Shown here: in pieces, positions 25,504-32,882 of the stretch
Numbering within the stretch: position 1 is the stretch's first letter
Layout of the letters: each line of letters starts with the position of its first letter
From: Candidatus Alistipes faecavium
Lineage (GTDB): Bacteria > Bacteroidota > Bacteroidia > Bacteroidales > Rikenellaceae
DNA length: 64,000 nucleotides
NCBI GenBank assembly: GCA_019118605.1
Contig: DWYP01000046.1
Span: 1-64,000 of the forward strand
Direction: 5' to 3'
Notes under the pieces: generated by a model
The model's database searches: none
Told to the model about the DNA's origin: nothing
The model's input: only the letters and a program-made list of their open reading frames with translations
Made by a program: the position numbers and the translations under genes

Positions 25504-26745
25504 ATGAAAGCATCCATCATTACCATCGGCGACGAAATCCTCATCGGACAGATCGTCGACACCAATTCGGTCTCCATCGCCCGGCACCTGAATGCCGCAG
25601 GTATCGTCGTACGCGAAAAGCGCTCGATCGGTGACGACCGCACGCAGATCATCCAGACCGTCGAACAGGCATTGAAAAGCTGCGAGGTGACGATCCTTAC
25701 CGGAGGCCTCGGCCCGACGAAGGACGACATCACGAAAAAGACCCTGGCCGAGATGTTCCACTGCGAGATGCGCTACGACCAACAGGTCGCCGCGCATGTC
25801 GAGAAGATGCTCACCGGACGCGGCATCGAGTTCAACGACCTGAACCGCTCGCAGGCACTGGTCCCCACCGCCTGCACGGTGCTGTTCAACGCCCACGGGA
25901 CGGCCCCGGGAATGTGGTTCGAACGCAACGGGCACGTCGTGATTTCATTGCCCGGCGTACCCTACGAAATGGAACACCTGATGCAGGACGAGGTGATGCC
26001 CCGTCTGAAGGCACACTTCTCGTTGCGGCAGATCGTACACCGCACGATGATCACCGCCGGGCTGCCCGAGTCGATGCTCGCCAAACGCATCGAAGCGTGG
26101 GAGAACGCCCTGCCCCGCTACCTCAAGCTCGCCTACCTGCCCAACCCGGGAGCCGTGCGGCTACGCCTGTCGGCCTACGAGGTCGAGGGCGAGAGCGTGG
26201 CCCGAGAGATCGACCGGCAGTTCGAGGCGCTGCGCAAGATCATCCCCCACAACGTCATCGGGTTCGAAACCGCCTCGATGCAGGAACTCGTGCACGGCAT
26301 CCTCACCGAACGGCACCTGACCCTCGCCACGGCCGAAAGCTGCACGGGAGGATCGATCGCGGCACGTTTCACGGCCCTGCCCGGCGCCTCGGCCTACTTC
26401 CGCTGCGGGGTGGTTTCGTACAGCAACGACGCGAAGGTCGACCTGCTGGGCGTCCGGGCCGAAGACATTGCACAGTATGGCGCCGTGAGCGAGCAGGTGG
26501 CCCGCCAGATGGCCGAAGGGGCTCGACGGGTGGCCAGCGCCGACTATGCCATCGCCACCACGGGCATCGCCGGTCCAACGGGAGGGTCGGCCGAAAAGCC
26601 CGTCGGTACGGTCTGGATCGCCGTGGCAACCCCCGAACGCACGGTGGCCCAACTGCGGCAGTGCGGCTCCGACCGCGGGCAGATCATCGACCGCGCCAGC
26701 GCCTTTGCGATCAGCCTGCTGCGCGACTGCCTGACCGGCAAATAG
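25504..26745 (+). CDS. cinA: CinA-family nicotinamide mononucleotide deamidase / MoCF-like protein
   Basis: CinA links the pyridine nucleotide cycle with a molybdopterin-binding-like domain. The 413-residue protein has the N-terminal MoCF_biosynth domain (about 1-170; ITIGDEILIGQIVDTNS and LTGGLGPTKDD). The C-terminal CinA/PncC domain (about 255-413; LATAESCTGGSIAARFT and IATTGIAGPTGG) is the NMN deamidase. Both domains are full length. It probably shares a transcript with pyrD, 13 bases upstream; the track ORF from 25177 is a shadow extension. The biological link with pyrD is not obvious. Confidence 0.93.
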   Translation: MKASIITIGDEILIGQIVDTNSVSIARHLNAAGIVVREKRSIGDDRTQIIQTVEQALKSCEVTILTGGLGPTKDDITKKTLAEMFHCEMRYDQQVAAHVEKMLTGRGIEFNDLNRSQALVPTACTVLFNAHGTAPGMWFERNGHVVISLPGVPYEMEHLMQDEVMPRLKAHFSLRQIVHRTMITAGLPESMLAKRIEAWENALPRYLKLAYLPNPGAVRLRLSAYEVEGESVAREIDRQFEALRKIIPHNVIGFETASMQELVHGILTERHLTLATAESCTGGSIAARFTALPGASAYFRCGVVSYSNDAKVDLLGVRAEDIAQYGAVSEQVARQMAEGARRVASADYAIATTGIAGPTGGSAEKPVGTVWIAVATPERTVAQLRQCGSDRGQIIDRASAFAISLLRDCLTGK

Positions 26746-26842
26746 GAGCCCCGGGAAACGGGAATCCCGGCCATGACATCGCCGGCTACGGCCCGTAACC
26801 TGCCGCAGGCACTTCCCTCCGCGGTAAAAAATCGTGAAAACC

Positions 26843-26873
26843 TTTGCTATTTGGCGAAAAGGTCGTATATTTG
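26843..26873 (+). promoter_or_regulatory. Promoter of rpmB-rpmG-DUF4295
   Basis: TTTG, exactly 19 bases and TATATTTG make a full consensus match, 42 bases upstream of rpmB. Confidence 0.8.
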
Positions 26874-26915
26874 CACTCCCTTAAAAGGGTTTTAACGTAA
26901 AAATTTTATAACCAA

Positions 26916-27149
26916 ATGAAAGTTTGCGAAATCACAGGCAAGGTAGCGGTTGTGGGCAACAACGTCTCGCACTCGCACCTGAAGACCAAACGCAAATTCA
27001 GTCCCAATCTGAAAACCAAGCGTTTCTGGTCTGAGCAGGAGGGCCGCTGGATTACCCTGAAGGTAACGGCCGCCGGCATGAAAACCATCAACAAGAAAGG
27101 GCTCGCAGTTGCGCTGCGCGAGGCTGCCGCACCCAAAAGCGTGTACTAA
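26916..27149 (+). CDS. rpmB: 50S ribosomal protein L28
   Basis: L28 is a small basic protein of the large subunit near the exit region. The 77-residue sequence has the characteristic MKVCEITGK start, NNVSHSHLKTKRKFSPNL, and RFWSEQEGRWITLKV. Length and motifs are normal for the Bacteroidetes type. It has one Cys in the N-terminal segment and no zinc ribbon. It heads the rpmB-rpmG-DUF4295 transcript, 16 bases before rpmG. Confidence 0.97.
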   Translation: MKVCEITGKVAVVGNNVSHSHLKTKRKFSPNLKTKRFWSEQEGRWITLKVTAAGMKTINKKGLAVALREAAAPKSVY

Positions 27150-27165
27150 AAACATCGAGTAACAA

Positions 27166-27348
27166 ATGGCAAAGAAAGGCAACAGAGTGCAGGTCATCCT
27201 CGAATGCACCGAGCAGAAAGAGAGCGGCGTTGCGGGAATGTCCCGTTACATCACCACCAAGAACAAGAAAAACACCCCCGAGCGTCTGGAGCGCAAGAAG
27301 TACAATCCCTTCCTCAAGCGGGTTACCGTTCACCGTGAAATCAAATAG
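27166..27348 (+). CDS. rpmG: 50S ribosomal protein L33 (zinc-independent form)
   Basis: The 60-residue basic protein shows [17 protein letters not shown] and [25 protein letters not shown], typical of L33. Only one cysteine is present, so the four-Cys zinc site is absent and this is the C-minus form, which does not need zinc. A separate C-plus paralogue elsewhere in the genome cannot be excluded. It is followed 12 bases later by the DUF4295 gene. Confidence 0.97.
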   Translation: MAKKGNRVQVILECTEQKESGVAGMSRYITTKNKKNTPERLERKKYNPFLKRVTVHREIK

Positions 27349-27360
27349 TAAAGTAGCTCT

Positions 27361-27522
27361 ATGGCAAAGAAAGTAGTCGCAACCCTGAAAACCGGCACGG
27401 GTAAGCAGTTTACCAAGTGCATCAAGATGGTCAAGTCGGACAAGACCGGAGCCTACATGTTCAAGGAGAGCATCGTTCCCAACGACCAGATCAAGGATTT
27501 CTTCGCAGAAGAGAAGAAATAG
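27361..27522 (+). CDS. DUF4295 small protein
   Basis: The 53-residue basic protein begins MAKKVVATLKTGTGK and ends QIKDFFAEEKK. It is too short for the supplied track but has the same MAKK start and spacing as rpmG. DUF4295 proteins are found almost only in Bacteroidetes and nearly always lie behind rpmB and rpmG, often before ftsY. The size, charge and position suggest a ribosome-associated protein. That function is inferred, not known. A strong terminator follows. Confidence 0.88.
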   Translation: MAKKVVATLKTGTGKQFTKCIKMVKSDKTGAYMFKESIVPNDQIKDFFAEEKK

Positions 27523-27548
27523 TATTTTAAGAGCCGACCTCTTAAATA

Positions 27549-27586
27549 CAAAGGGCATCCCGCAGGGAATGCCCTTTGTGTTTTTC
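27549..27586 (+). terminator. Terminator of the rpmB-rpmG-DUF4295 operon
   Basis: CAAAGGGCAT pairs with ATGCCCTTTG, extended inside by CCC/GGG around GCA, then a T-rich tail TGTTTTTC. Confidence 0.85.
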
Positions 27587-27739
27587 ATATCCCGGCAGGC
27601 TCTTTCGCGAACCTCACGACCGGGATCTCCCAGGCCCGGAAGCGCACCTCCGGAAGCCGCAGATCGAAACGGCTCCCCCGGGGCTCTCCGTCCCTTCGGC
27701 CCCGCACAGGCACCGCTTCGAAGCCGGAACACGCCGGAA

Positions 27740-28627
27740 TCAGAACTTGTGCACCGCCCGCACGAGGAACTTGTTGTACTTGGGAATCTCCACCACGTAG
27801 GGAGGTTCGATGCTCATGTGCGAGGTGTAGGCCTCCTTCTCGTTCTTCTCGGTCGACGAGAAGTAGTAGACCATCCGGTCCATGCGCTCGCCTCCGGCAT
27901 CCTTCAGCGCATCGTTGAAGGCGTTGCGGGCCTTGCGGTTGTTGCGCAGGCGGGTTCCGCCGTTGTAGTTGTTCCCGATGACCAGGATCTCGTCGATGGC
28001 CGGGAGATACCACCCCTCACCCTTCTCGCGGCACCACTTGAATGCCGGGAAGTCGTCCCACGAAAGGCCGTTTTCGGCGATGTAGCGCTCCACGGTCTCC
28101 ATGTTCACCATGCCGTCGGAGGATTCATCGGTGCCGATCACCCGCAGGTCGGGCTTGCGGAAGGTGCTCCAGTGCAGATAGATCTCATCGAGCGAGATAA
28201 CCAGTCCGTGCTGGCCGTCTTCGGACAGCGCACAGATGATGCCCTTCACTCCGTCCTGATCGTAAAGTTCGCCGATCTCGTATCGCTGGAGCACGTAGCG
28301 GCCGCCGGGCGTCTCGACCTCGGCCGGCAGCGAAGATCCGGTCTCCGCAGCCGCTTCGGGGGTTTCCGCGGGCTCCGCGGCATCGGAGGGGCGGGTGTAG
28401 AACTCCTTCTCCCCGTTGGCATACCGGATGTAGTGGATTTCGGCCACGGGAAGCACATAGGTCGGGCCGTCGGGATTGGAGAAGCGCTTGTAACGCACGG
28501 CATCGGGCGACACCTCCACCACGTTGGCCTCGATCTTCGAGGCATCGGTCTTGACAATCAGGTCCTGGGCCGCGGCCGTCAGGATGCCGCACCACATGGC
28601 AAAAAGCAGAATAACAATCTTTCTCAT
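27740..28627 (-). CDS. Exported protein of unknown function with DUF1566-like C-terminal domain
   Basis: The 295-residue protein has a cleavable signal peptide (ILLFAMWCGILTAAAQ). The N-terminal part (about 22-80) is beta-rich, with LIVKTDASKIEANVVEV and VLPVAEIHYIRYANGEKEFY, similar to short domains found at the start of Bacteroidetes surface proteins. An acidic Ala/Glu/Pro linker (about 82-105) follows. The C-terminal half contains AFKWCREKGEGWYLPAIDE and a Tyr-rich end with YYFSSTEKNEKEAYTS. This resembles DUF1566/Lcl domains of extracellular proteins. It is transcribed on its own between the ribosomal operon and the first GH92 gene. No enzymatic role can be assigned. Confidence 0.65.
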   Translation of the reverse strand: MRKIVILLFAMWCGILTAAAQDLIVKTDASKIEANVVEVSPDAVRYKRFSNPDGPTYVLPVAEIHYIRYANGEKEFYTRPSDAAEPAETPEAAAETGSSLPAEVETPGGRYVLQRYEIGELYDQDGVKGIICALSEDGQHGLVISLDEIYLHWSTFRKPDLRVIGTDESSDGMVNMETVERYIAENGLSWDDFPAFKWCREKGEGWYLPAIDEILVIGNNYNGGTRLRNNRKARNAFNDALKDAGGERMDRMVYYFSSTEKNEKEAYTSHMSIEPPYVVEIPKYNKFLVRAVHKF

Positions 28628-28734
28628 CGTTCAAGCTTAAATATGGCACCCGCATCGGAGGCTTTTCCGGAGGGATCCGGGGTTCGGGGAGGGAATCCGG
28701 AGCCGGGGACCGGGGCCGGAGATTCGGGCCGTTG

Positions 28735-28742
28735 CAAATATA
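28735..28742 (-). promoter_or_regulatory. Candidate promoter (-7 box) of the exported protein gene
   Basis: TATATTTG on the minus strand is a perfect -7 match, about 108 bases upstream of the start codon. The -33 element is not clear. Confidence 0.5.
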
Positions 28743-28850
28743 ACGTTTTTTCGCGAAGAATCTTGTCCGTCGGGCTGAGAAAATCTCCTCCGGAGGCTCT
28801 GCCCGAGGCGGCCTGCGGAGGGCAGGGAGCCTGCGACGGCAGAAGGGGCC

Positions 28851-28946
28851 CGGCAAGAGAGGTGCGGCAGGAGGGGCATGGCAGGAAGGGGCGTGGAAGG
28901 AGGGGCGTGGCAGGAGGGGCGCAGCAGGAGAGGCGCGGCAAAAGGG
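28851..28946. repeat. Degenerate 14-15-base tandem repeat
   Basis: About seven imperfect units of the form GGCAGGAGGGGCGT run head to tail. It is strongly purine-biased on the plus strand. Confidence 0.7.
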
Positions 28947-29004
28947 TACGGGGACGAAGGAAAGCGGGCAGGCAGCCCCGCGCATAAAAAATAGCGACAT
29001 TCCT

Positions 29005-29035
29005 TTTGTTTTTCATCGCGGAATAGCTATATTTG
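29005..29035 (+). promoter_or_regulatory. Promoter of the GH92 gene
   Basis: TTTG, a 19-base spacer and TATATTTG make a full consensus match, 59 bases upstream of the ATG. Confidence 0.8.
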
Positions 29036-29094
29036 TACCAACTTCAAATAATATGTATATACATAATATACCCCAAACTTAAAATTTTTATCCC

Positions 29095-32000
29095 ATGAAC
29101 TGGAAGAGACTCTCAGGCTGGATGATCGCCGCATGCTGTCTGGCAGGACAGGAGATCCGCGCGGAGATTCCGGCTGCGGCGGCTGCGGCGGCTGCACCGG
29201 GCATTTCGGGCACTCCGAACACCCCGGCAGCGGCCGTATCGTCGACATCGGCCGCATCGGCCGCATCGCAATCGCCGTCGGAAACCGTATGGGCCATCGG
29301 CGAGCGCGACGGACGCCCCGAAGGATTCGCCCTCGCACCCGACCGTTTCCGGGACTTCATCGCCCGGGACTTCGGATACGAGGACAAATACTACCTGATC
29401 GGGCACTCCGCGCCCGCAAACGACTTCCCCTACGTGCTGCCCGGCCCGGCCGACACGTGGGGCGGAACATGGCCGACGTCGGGATGGCGGACGCACGAGG
29501 TTCGCATCCTCTTCGGACTCGAAGACGTACCCGACGGAGAGTACACGCTGCATGTCGACCTTGCCGACTACTCCAAGCGCTTCCCGCCGCGGGTCAAGGT
29601 GAGCGTCAACCGACAGGACGCGACCTTCCAGCTCGACGACCCGGCGGATCCGACCGCACGCCTGCGCCGCTACGGGTTGCAGGAGCCGCTCACCGACACC
29701 CTCTCGCTCAAGGGCGACTACCGCGGGGCGACTCCGCAGCCGCTGGAGATTCCGCTTCGCCGCGGGACGCTGCACAAGGGCGGCAACGAGGTGATCGTCA
29801 CCGTGCTGGAGGGTTCGTGGATTCTCTTCGACCGCATTGCGCTCGAAGGGCCTTCCGACACCGCAGTGAGCGCTCCCGAGGGGCTCTTTGTCCGGGGTGT
29901 GGCTCCGGCGCTCTACGAGCTGGAGCGTAACGGGAAGTCCGTGCAGCCGCTGCTTGTCGACGTGGAGTGGCTCGAAGGCACTCCGACGCTGAGCGTCGAG
30001 CTCGACGGCCGGGAGATCTTCCGCCGGAAGGTCGAGGCCGGGCGTTCGCGCTTCGAGACCCCAATGCCTGCGGTCAAGCGGCACAAGCGCAGCGAATACC
30101 GTATCTTGCGCGACGGACGTGAGATTGCCCGCGGGGAGGTCGAGCGCGCCCCGCAGCGCACGCAGACCCCGGCCGACTACGTCGACACGCGCATCGGCAC
30201 GGCGCACTCGCGCTGGATGATCGCCCCGGGGCCGTGGATGCCCTTCAGCATGGTCAAGATGTCGCCGGACAACCAGAATCCCGGATGGCAGGCCGGCTAC
30301 CAGCCGTCGTTCGAGAACATCGGGTGTTTCAGCCACATCCACGAATGGACGCTCGGAGGCCTGGGCATCATGGCGGCGAACGGCGAGCTGCAGGTGCGCG
30401 TGGGCGACGAGCGGCGTCCCGACGAAGGGTACCGCTCGCGCATCGACAAGCGCACCGAAGTGGCCGCAATCGGATATTACGCCGCCGACCTGACCGACTA
30501 CGGGATCCGCGCCGAGGTGACGGCCACGACCCGCTGCGGATTCGAACGCTTCACCTTCCCCGCCGACCGCGGCGAGGGACGCATCCTGATCGAGCTGCAC
30601 CCCGCGGCGGAGTATGACTTCGAGCTGCGGAGCGTCTCGGTGCGGCAGGTCGGAGACCGCCGGCTGGAGGGTTCCTGCCACCAGTATTCGGGAGGCGTCT
30701 GGAGCAACGACGCCGACCAGGACTACACGCTGCATTTCGTCATCGAGTTCGACCAGCCCATCGAGTCGCTCGGAAACTGGTGCGACGGCACGATCCGCCG
30801 CGGGACGTCCTGCCTGGAGAGCGGCCCCTGCCGGGAGGCGGGCCTCTTCGCGACGTTCGACCCTGCCCGCACGCCCGTCGTGCAGGTGCGCTCGGGCATC
30901 TCGCTGGTCAGCCTCGAAAACGCCGCCGAGAACCTCGAAAAGGAGGTGAGCGAACCCTTCGGATGGTCGTTCGACGCCGTACGCCAGCATCAGGTCGACA
31001 CGTGGAACGGGATCTTCGCCCGCGTGCGGGTGCAGTCGGACGACTTCCTCGAAAAGCAGCGTTTCTACAACAACATGTACCGCGCGCTCTGCAGCCGCAA
31101 CACCTGGAGCGACGTCAACGGCGAGTGGGTCTCGACCGACGGTGCGGTGCGCCGCGTGTCCGACCCGTCGAACGACGTGATGCTGGGTTGCGACGCCTTC
31201 TGGAACACCTTCTGGAACCTCAATCCGTTCTGGAACCTCGTCACCCCGGAGTGGTCGGGACGCTGGGTGCGCTCGCAGCTGGCCATGTACGAAGCGAACG
31301 GATGGCTGGCGAAGGGCCCCGCGGGGCTGAACTACATCCCCGTGATGGTCGCCGAGCACGAAATCCCGCAGATCGTCTCGGCCTGGCAGATGGGAATCCG
31401 CGACTTCGACGGGCAGAAGGCCCTCGAGGCGGCCGTGAAGATGCAGACCACCCCGGCCCGCAAGGTGCACAAGGGCTTTGCGGGAAACCGTGACCTGGAG
31501 GCCTACATGCAATACCGCTACGTGCCCAGCGACAAGGGACGCTTCTCCAACACGATGGAATATTCGTTCGACGACTGGACCGTCGGGCAGTTGGCCCTGG
31601 CTCTGGGCGACGAGCAGACATACCGCACCTTCAACGACCGCGGCTACTGGTGGCGGAACGTCATCAGCGACGAGGGGTACTGCCACCTGCGCGACAGCAA
31701 AGGCCGCTGGATGGAGGGGTTCGACCCGTTCCGCAGCGGCGCGAACCACCACTATGTCGAGGGGAATGCCTGGCAGCTGACCTTCTTCGTCCCGCAGGAC
31801 GTCCCGGCGCTGGTGGACAAGATCGGGCGCGAACGCTTCCTCGAGCGGCTGCAGTGGGGATTCGCACAGGACGAGGCGTGGCGCTACAACGCCCCGAACG
31901 ACCAGTACTGGGATCACCCGATCGTGCAGGGCAACCAGCAGTCGATGCACTTCGCCTTCCTGTTCAACTATGCCGGGGCTCCGTGGCTGACGCAGCGCTG

Positions 32001-32391
32001 GAGCCGCTCGATCCTCGACCGCTACTACGGCTGCGGCATCGCCAACGCCTACCTCGGCGACGAGGATCAGGGGCAGATGAGCGCCTGGGCCGTGATGGCG
32101 GCCATCGGGCTGTTCCAGATCGACGGCGGATGCGCCGCGGAGCCGACCTACGAGATTGCCAGCCCGCTCTTCGAGGAGGTTACGATCGACCTCGGCGAGC
32201 GTTACGGGCGCGGCCGGGAGTTCACCATCCGGGCGAAAGGCGCCTCGCGCCGGAACATCTACGTGCAGCGCGCCACGCTCAACGGGAAGGAGCTCCGGTC
32301 GTTCCGCTTCCCGGCCTCGGAGCTGCTCGGAGGAGGCACGCTGGAGCTGGAGATGGGCCCGGAGCCCAACCGCGAATGGGGATTGGAATAA
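29095..32391 (+). CDS. GH92 alpha-mannosidase with N-terminal PL4-like module
   Basis: GH92 enzymes are Ca2+-dependent exo-alpha-mannosidases. This 1098-residue protein has a signal peptide (1-23), an Ala-rich linker (24-62), and a beta-rich module (about 63-235) with VWAIGERDG and DFPYVLPGPADTWGG. The GH92 catalytic region runs from about residue 360 to 1090. In the latter, IGTAHSRWMI replaces the usual GTGGxGHTFPG start. DAFWNTFWNLNPFW, VEGNAWQLTFFV and GDEDQGQMSAW follow, keeping the Glu of EGNAW and the acidic DED base region. The GNE motif near the +1 subsite reads GNQQS. The linkage is not determined; mannose-cleaving exo activity is likely from the neighbours. It has its own promoter and terminator. 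Confidence 0.88.
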   Translation: MNWKRLSGWMIAACCLAGQEIRAEIPAAAAAAAAPGISGTPNTPAAAVSSTSAASAASQSPSETVWAIGERDGRPEGFALAPDRFRDFIARDFGYEDKYYLIGHSAPANDFPYVLPGPADTWGGTWPTSGWRTHEVRILFGLEDVPDGEYTLHVDLADYSKRFPPRVKVSVNRQDATFQLDDPADPTARLRRYGLQEPLTDTLSLKGDYRGATPQPLEIPLRRGTLHKGGNEVIVTVLEGSWILFDRIALEGPSDTAVSAPEGLFVRGVAPALYELERNGKSVQPLLVDVEWLEGTPTLSVELDGREIFRRKVEAGRSRFETPMPAVKRHKRSEYRILRDGREIARGEVERAPQRTQTPADYVDTRIGTAHSRWMIAPGPWMPFSMVKMSPDNQNPGWQAGYQPSFENIGCFSHIHEWTLGGLGIMAANGELQVRVGDERRPDEGYRSRIDKRTEVAAIGYYAADLTDYGIRAEVTATTRCGFERFTFPADRGEGRILIELHPAAEYDFELRSVSVRQVGDRRLEGSCHQYSGGVWSNDADQDYTLHFVIEFDQPIESLGNWCDGTIRRGTSCLESGPCREAGLFATFDPARTPVVQVRSGISLVSLENAAENLEKEVSEPFGWSFDAVRQHQVDTWNGIFARVRVQSDDFLEKQRFYNNMYRALCSRNTWSDVNGEWVSTDGAVRRVSDPSNDVMLGCDAFWNTFWNLNPFWNLVTPEWSGRWVRSQLAMYEANGWLAKGPAGLNYIPVMVAEHEIPQIVSAWQMGIRDFDGQKALEAAVKMQTTPARKVHKGFAGNRDLEAYMQYRYVPSDKGRFSNTMEYSFDDWTVGQLALALGDEQTYRTFNDRGYWWRNVISDEGYCHLRDSKGRWMEGFDPFRSGANHHYVEGNAWQLTFFVPQDVPALVDKIGRERFLERLQWGFAQDEAWRYNAPNDQYWDHPIVQGNQQSMHFAFLFNYAGAPWLTQRWSRSILDRYYGCGIANAYLGDEDQGQMSAWAVMAAIGLFQIDGGCAAEPTYEIASPLFEEVTIDLGERYGRGREFTIRAKGASRRNIYVQRATLNGKELRSFRFPASELLGGGTLELEMGPEPNREWGLE

Positions 32392-32414
32392 CGCGGCCGA
32401 AACTCCGGACGACG

Positions 32415-32454
32415 CGGCGGCGGCACCCGAAAGGTGTCGCCGCCGGTTTGTTTG
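32415..32454 (+). terminator. Terminator of the first GH92 gene
   Basis: A 13-bp stem with one G-U pair (32415-32427 with 32433-32445) around CGAAA, followed by GTTTGTTTG. Confidence 0.8.
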
Positions 32455-32648
32455 ACGGGGAGCAAGGAGCGGCCTGCGGGCCGGGGAGATGCGCTCCGAC
32501 CCGCGCAGGGGAAGGGTTGCAAAGCGCTTTGTACGTAAAAAAGGCGGGGCGCATGGCTTGCGGAGGGCCCGGGAGTCGGGCTGGTTGCAGGGCACGGCGG
32601 ATCCCGTATCAGCGAAGCCGCCCGGGTCGGTTTGCGGCGCGGGCAGAG

Positions 32649-32765
32649 GCATTTTCTAAAGGAGACATTTCCAAAAGGAGGCATCCCCCAAAAGGAAGTA
32701 TTCTCAAAAAGAAGGCATTTCCAAAAAGAGGCATTCCCCCAACAAAAGGAAGCCCCCAAAAAAGA
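32649..32765. repeat. Degenerate 16-20-base tandem repeat
   Basis: About six to seven imperfect units with the core GGCATTTCCAAAAAGA lie head to tail between two convergent genes. The short ORFs across it have no family likeness. Confidence 0.7.
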
Positions 32766-32791
32766 TTGCGGGGCCGGAACTCCGGCCCCGC
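32758..32791 (-). terminator. Terminator of the minus-strand mannose gene cluster
   Basis: GCGGGGCCGGA and TCCGGCCCCGC pair perfectly. On the minus strand a run of six T follows two bases after the paired extension. Confidence 0.85.
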
Positions 32792-32882
32792 GATCCCCAT
32801 GCGGCAAAAGGCTTGAAAAAGGTTGAAAAGGCTGAAAAATCTTGCGCGGATCAGAACGCAAGGGCTTAAAAAACTGCTCCGA

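Larger units (their letters stand above)
28628..29094. other. Intergenic region between divergent genes with tandem repeats
   Basis: No gene is supported here. It holds the minus-strand promoter box of the exported protein, a GC-rich stretch, a degenerate tandem repeat, and the plus-strand promoter of the GH92 gene. Confidence 0.7.
32392..32882. other. Convergent intergenic region with repeats and two terminators
   Basis: No gene is supported. The region holds the GH92 terminator, a GC-rich stretch, a degenerate tandem repeat, and the terminator of the opposing mannose cluster. Confidence 0.75.

Noticed and set aside
28851-28946. CRISPR array
   Set aside because: Units are only 14-15 bases, degenerate and without unique spacers; no cas genes are present.
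29095-32391. GNQ in place of GNE read as loss of the catalytic acid in GH92
   Set aside because: The more likely acid is the Glu of the EGNAW motif, which is kept in all three enzymes. The GNE position is more probably part of the +1 subsite, so I report a specificity difference instead.
29113-32652. 1179-residue minus-strand ORF
   Set aside because: Antisense to the GH92 gene and continuing into the repeat region, without domains.
32649-32765. CRISPR array or small basic gene
   Set aside because: Units are contiguous without spacers, and the short ORF across it only reflects repeated Lys and Phe codons.
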